64,000 nucleotides of DNA from Carallia brachiata (lineage: Eukaryota; Streptophyta; Magnoliopsida; Malpighiales; Rhizophoraceae): assembly GCA_021464245.1 (NCBI GenBank), contig JADCRB010000011.1, positions 1,449,226-1,513,225 of the forward strand, read 5' to 3'. Under the pieces are notes generated by a model that was not told the DNA's origin, made no database searches, and saw nothing but the letters and a program-made list of their open reading frames with translations. The number at the start of each line of letters is the position of its first letter. Within the stretch, counting starts at the first letter, position 1. Both the position numbers and the translations under genes were made by a program. Positions 59,366 to 64,000 of this stretch are shown one piece after another.

Positions 59366-60064
59366 ATGGATGGGTACCAGTGTCAAAATGGAATTCAACT
59401 CTTGCTAGCTACTGAATAAGAAGCTCAGCATATTGTCAATGCTGCTGGAAGTGGTAAGCACTTACTATTTGTTTTCTTTTCTTTTTTTTTTCCCCTTAAC
59501 AACCTCAATAACAAAGTCATTTACATATTGTTTTTAAGTTGTTCATCCCTTTTGAGATGAACTTGTTGGCTTAATGTTCTTTTAAAAATCAATGCACAAT
59601 ATTATGACAATTACTTGACATTAATGCAGATTGAAAGTATTTTGCCAATTGTTTCTCTAGCATTCATTACTTGGCTCCCAAGTTCTAGGTTTTAAGTACT
59701 TTATCCTCGTCTATGTGTATTCTTCATCTTTCGGCTAGCATTGAAGTTACCCGTCAATAGTGCTTGTTGAATGGAATATACTATATATAGTGTGTTTAAA
59801 TTTGTAGCTGCACATGCATGTTATGTAATTGAACCATCAGGCTTCATTTATAAACCTTGAAACAAATAACACTCTTGCACCACTTTACCAGACTGAATAA
59901 GGAGCAAGATCGCACAACAAAGCCAGAGCTAATACAACGAGAGAAGACTATATACTTTTTTTATTGTATGCTTTAGATCTTGACATTTTGCTTCCTTTTG
60001 TTTCTTTACATAGCAAATTAGCTAGACTGCAACAAGCTAAGGAAGAGGCAAAGAAAAAGGCTAC
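59366..60064 (+). pseudogene. VHA-G: V-type H+-ATPase subunit G pseudogene (two exon remnants)
   Basis: Exon 1 (59366-59453) starts MDGYQCQNGIQLLLATE and, after a stop codon TAA at 59417-59419 where relatives have Gln or a similar residue, continues EAQHIVNAAGS to the donor GTAAGC. Exon 2 (60014-60064), after TTACATAG, reads KLARLQQAKEEAKKKAT. These are the conserved first 45 residues of plant subunit G, a peripheral-stalk protein of the vacuolar proton pump (about 110 residues). A frameshift at the exon junction and loss of the last ~65 residues also disable it. Introns are retained, so it arose by DNA duplication, not retroposition. A gypsy LTR now lies directly downstream. Confidence 0.88.
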
Positions 60065-60119
60065 TATAATATTTACAAAAAAAAAACAAAAAGGAAAAAA
60101 TAAACGATTGGGTGAAGTA

Positions 60120-62590
60120 TGAGCTTAAGGTAGGCTTGCCCATATCAAATTAAATTATTTTTTTCTTTTTTTTTCTTTTTCTTTTCTTGTTCCCTTATTT
60201 TCCCCCAAAGCCTGATGTTCACTTTTTCAATTTTTTTTTTCCAGTCAACACTACTACTCTTCTCCTTGTTATCTACTACTAGTCACTGCCACTAGAGTGC
60301 CAACCACCACACCCCACTATCGGTCACCATAATTGCCATCTCCTACTCCCATAGTTGTCATTACTACAATCAAACATTCATTTCCTCTCTCCCTCATAAT
60401 TTCTCCAAAACAACCCCTTTAATTCCTAACCCTAACGTCTTCAATTTTCACCAAATTCAAGGTTGTATGGTGAAGTTGAAGCTCTTAGGGTATATATAAT
60501 CACAATTGGGGGTTAGTTGAAGTGAATTGAAGGCTGAAGTTGAGTTTTGGAGGAGTTTTGATGAACTAGAGCGTGTTTGGAATTCAAAGAAGTAAACATA
60601 AATATTAAAATGAAAAGGGTTATGTTTGATTGAGGTAGGACGAGGAAATTGCAAATTTCAGACAAACAATTCAGGTCTAAATGGATGTAAGTGTAATTCC
60701 TTTTATACGAGGAATTTGAGCATAAAATTTTAAGAGAATATTCACAGTATAGGCTATGTTTTACCTACAAAATTTCAGAATTTTGGGAATAGTATAGATG
60801 GCTGAAGTGGTGGCTAAATTTGAAGTAGTTTTCTGGACATTTGCTGTCAGATAGTATGTATTACTAGATTTTTAATTAATTATTGGTTTTGAATTTTGAC
60901 ATAAAATTTATACTAAACTAAGTAAACATATGGTCTTATTTTCACAAAAACTTTCAAGGTAAAAAACATTCGGGAAGTAGTTTTAATAAATTCCTGAAGC
61001 ATGTTGTCAGTTTTGGACAGATTGGGTAAAAGTTTGTATTTCAGTCAATGAGATTCCATAATTGAAGGGAGAATTAGTGACCACACATTAGGGAATTTGA
61101 AGGGCAATTCCATTAGTTATATTTATAGTTATCATTCTCATTATCTTAATATTGTTGGTTATATCTTTACTAGTGCTTTTTATGGGTTTGATGGAGGTTA
61201 CACCATCATCTTCTCAGTTATAGTCGTGACAGGAATTTTGCTTCTAGTCTGTGAGTGGTTATAATATGTGGAATGTGTTAGGCATACTGCATGTATATAT
61301 ACTTATGTTATTACTTGGTTATTATTTATTTTTTTAAGAAAACACTTTGGAGAATCCGATCAATTAATGATAAATGTATCAGATAAATGTTTTTAAAAGA
61401 ATTAGAAACTCTTAGGTAAAGGACAGTGCCTTGATAGGATCAACCTATATTTATGTCAATTTACTTTCATTAGTTAATTGTTTGATAAATGGTTTATTGT
61501 GAGTTTTGGCATCGTTGAAAATCCCAAGGTATTTTTGGATTGACTTTGAGAGTTGCTTGGATTTTGGCTCCATTTGAGTCAGGCATACGACGATGGTTTA
61601 TCAGTTTATGATTATAATGCTTATGAGATTGAAAATCCCCAATGGCTTATTTTCATATACATGAAAGATTAATAATCATTGAAGGAAAATCATTTTACAA
61701 TTAAAATGACCCTTTTGAAAATTAAAAAATTAAAATTTATTTATTCGTAGTTGTTGTAATTTATTATATGCTAACCCTCACTGATATGTTTGGATCGAAA
61801 TGTAATTGTTAGATGCTTAGCTACCAGATTTGACAGTAGTCGATGTGCGCATCGCGATTATTGGTTATGCGCCTATATTGCGCTTTTTGGCGTGATGGGG
61901 GAGTTTCAAGTGTGAATGGCTAGCTAGCCACTATGTGACATATGTATATTTATATTTATATATTATGTATGAATATAAATTGATATAAGTGATAGTCCTC
62001 GTTACTTCCCTCCCTCTATGTTCGAAGTTTTGTATAATATATAATTGGTTATTTTCTGTTATATATATTTTTGTGTAGTAGAACATCATATTTTATCGTG
62101 TTATTTACCCAATTAAGCTTCTTTCCCATGTTATTCATTATAGCTAATTACTGAGTGGTTTACTCATTCCTTAATTTTTTATCATGTTTCAGCTAGGTAA
62201 TGGTTGACTTGATCATCCTCGGACGTCTTTGGGTTTTTAGCAAAGATTTGGTGTGTTGCATTGCAGTTTATTTTGGTCGTTCTTATCATTAGTGCTCTGC
62301 TAGACTTTGGCATTTGTAATCACGTAGTTGGGAACTTTCAGTTTCTTACTATTTTGGCTATGAATTATATGCTTAGGCTTGTTGACATTATGAGTTTATA
62401 TTTGAAATTATAGATTATCTTATTTTAGAATTGGTACATAGTATGTTCATTTCCATAGTTGTGAATGTCATTATTTATATTCCACAATGGAGCATGGGAT
62501 GTCATTTTATTTTCAATTTCATGTTGCCCGTGGCACGTTAGCTGCCTTGAGTCTAATGCTAGTTACGACTCATATTTTGGGTTATGAAAA
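60120..62590 (+). mobile_element. 5' LTR of a Ty3/gypsy element (start approximate)
   Basis: This stretch ends ...GGGTTATGA right before a primer-binding-site-like sequence, with gag after it, so it is the LTR. It has the usual long, non-coding, AT-rich make-up of chromovirus LTRs of 2-3 kb. The left boundary is not certain: somewhere after the subunit G exon 2 remnant. A minus-strand ORF at 60457-60654 has no recognisable domain. Confidence 0.55.
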
Positions 62591-62594
62591 AAGT

Positions 62595-62606
62595 TAGTAT
62601 CAAAGT
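62595..62606 (+). other. Degenerate primer-binding site (tRNA-iMet type)
   Basis: TTAGTATCAAAG corresponds to TTGGTATCAGAG with two G-to-A changes, a pattern also seen after cytosine methylation and deamination. It is followed by TTTAG, as in the GCTTAG that follows intact sites. Confidence 0.65.
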
Positions 62607-62880
62607 TTAGATTTATTTTTTTAGACCTATCCCTTTTACTCTATGTTTGGGAATACACATTCTACTTCTTCTTGGATGTGGTGAAGCACTTCATCATATC
62701 CTATTTTTGTAGGGTAAGTAGGCACGATTCCTTGTGAATGTTTGACTAGTGGAGCATAAAATCAAATCTCGTACTACATACCCCGAGTTAGGATTTGTAT
62801 TTCTAATTTATGTGCTCTTTGATCTATTTGTTATTTGATTATAGGCCTTGTGCCGAAAATTTTTCATTTTATGGGAAAAT

Positions 62881-64000
62881 ATGCCACCTCGAGATAGGGC
62901 CCGTGTGACATATGGATGAGGTGTCCTAAATAAACGTTAGCACAACATGACCCTGCCCCTCAGGCTAAACGTGGTAGAAGGCGACCTATAGTAAATGTGG
63001 TATAAGCTAAAATTCAAAATGAGCTAATTCAACATAATGTTGCGCCACCAATTGACTTGGGTGCTGGAACCTCTTAAGGAGTTATTATAGAGGACATTGA
63101 TAGAGGCATCCAAGGTACCAATCATGCAATTCAGAGTTTGGCTAGGGATCTAGCTTTATAAGAAGGAGTTTTCCCCCCAGCACCTACTGCACAGGCATCT
63201 GGGTAGAATGCAAGATTTAAACGTGTTCTATTTGAGTTCTTGAAGAAAAAGTCTCCAAGTTTTAGTAGTCGAGAGACAAAGGATCCACTAGTTGATGGAA
63301 ATGGAAAGGTGACTTCAGCTCATGGGTGTGGATACTTATTTACAGACAAAATTAGCAGCTTATAAGTTGGAGGATTTTGCACTGAATTGATACAATGGTT
63401 GAAAGGAGACTCGAGCTAATAGGGGTATTAGAGCTTATTGGAATGAATTTCGAGAAGCTTTTCTTGACAATTTCTTTCCCTAATGCATTAGAGATCGGAG
63501 GGCCATAGAGTTTGAGACCTTGAAGTATGGGACTAAGAGTATAAACGTGTATATAGAATAATTTTTTAGATTGTCCAAGTATGCTCCTTATTTGCTTTCA
63601 AATGAGAAGATACAGATAAAGAGGTATATTAGGGGGTTGCATGCTAGTACATTTCGCATTTTGTTTACTATGGAGTCTTAATCATTGTCTGCAGTTATTG
63701 ATCATGCTAGAGTTACTGAGGCAAGTTAGTTGCCTTGCGTAGCATGCCAGTCACATATCATATTTCGGGTCATGACAACTGCTCAATTCTGTGCTCAAGT
63801 GGAAGTTGAGTTTTAGAGAAACCTTGCACAGGTGAGCAAGCCAATTAATTATAAGTTTAGAGCACCTAATCACATATGTTAGCCTCTAACTTTAGTCAAT
63901 GAGTGCATTGCGCTTTCTAGCACAATACAATGTAAATTGGATACTCTATAGTGCTTGATACGCTTTATAGTTCATCATGCATTGACTCTAATGGATTGCT
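62881..64000 (+). pseudogene. Ty3/gypsy Gag pseudogene, runs out of the window
   Basis: ATGCCACCTCGAGATAGGGC at 62881 matches the start of chromovirus Gag (MPPRDRAR). Further pieces are recognisable in order: TYLQTKLAAYKLEDFAL (63340-63385), YWNEFREAFLDNFFP (63436-63480), FRLSKYAPYLLSNEK (63567-63611) and RYIRGLHASTF, the retrotransposon Gag domain. Many stops (for example 62917, 63386, 63481, 63559) interrupt it, several of them TAG or TGA where relatives have Trp or Gln, as from C-to-T decay. The pol region would be to the right of the window. Confidence 0.85.

Overview
This is nuclear DNA from a flowering plant, most likely a eudicot. It is AT-rich, has short exons with GT/AG introns, encodes two conserved plant genes, and is otherwise packed with plant transposable elements. 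I cannot name the species.

Only two host genes look intact. At 3-3300 (+) are the last eleven exons of a synaptotagmin of the SYT3 type, an ER-plasma membrane tether; its first exon(s) lie before the window. At 33523-40279 (+) is a complete 17-exon gene for a plastid-targeted phosphohexomutase-like protein of 614 residues. Near the right end (59366-60064, +) is a broken copy of a V-ATPase subunit G gene.

The rest is repeats, many of which could be delimited by terminal inverted repeats (TIRs) and target-site duplications (TSDs) read from the sequence. These are: non-autonomous hAT-like elements (9877-10577, 36653-37215, 40854-41500, 54428-55172, plus relics); three Mutator-like elements with long TIRs (14660-15824, 19186-21429, 24891-26393); a Tourist-like MITE (28635-29004) next to a 3.5 kb PIF/Harbinger transposon relic (29042-32527); a seven-unit ~350 bp tandem array (6550-8925); SINE-like and LINE-derived insertions; and several Ty3/gypsy-type LTR sequences.

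The 17-23 kb and 44-55 kb stretches are nested. A probable solo LTR (17190-22884) is split by the second Mutator-like element. A related LTR (from 44218) is split by a non-autonomous LTR retrotransposon (45550-48825) and then by an RTE-type LINE (49381-53448), which itself holds foreign sequence. The window ends in a gypsy element (LTR, primer-binding site, degenerate gag; about 60120-64000).

I found no convincing new biological system. The best leads are a perfect 79 bp inverted repeat in a phosphohexomutase intron, the unusual phosphate-binding loop of that enzyme, the possible cargo of the Mutator-like elements, and the ~350 bp tandem array.
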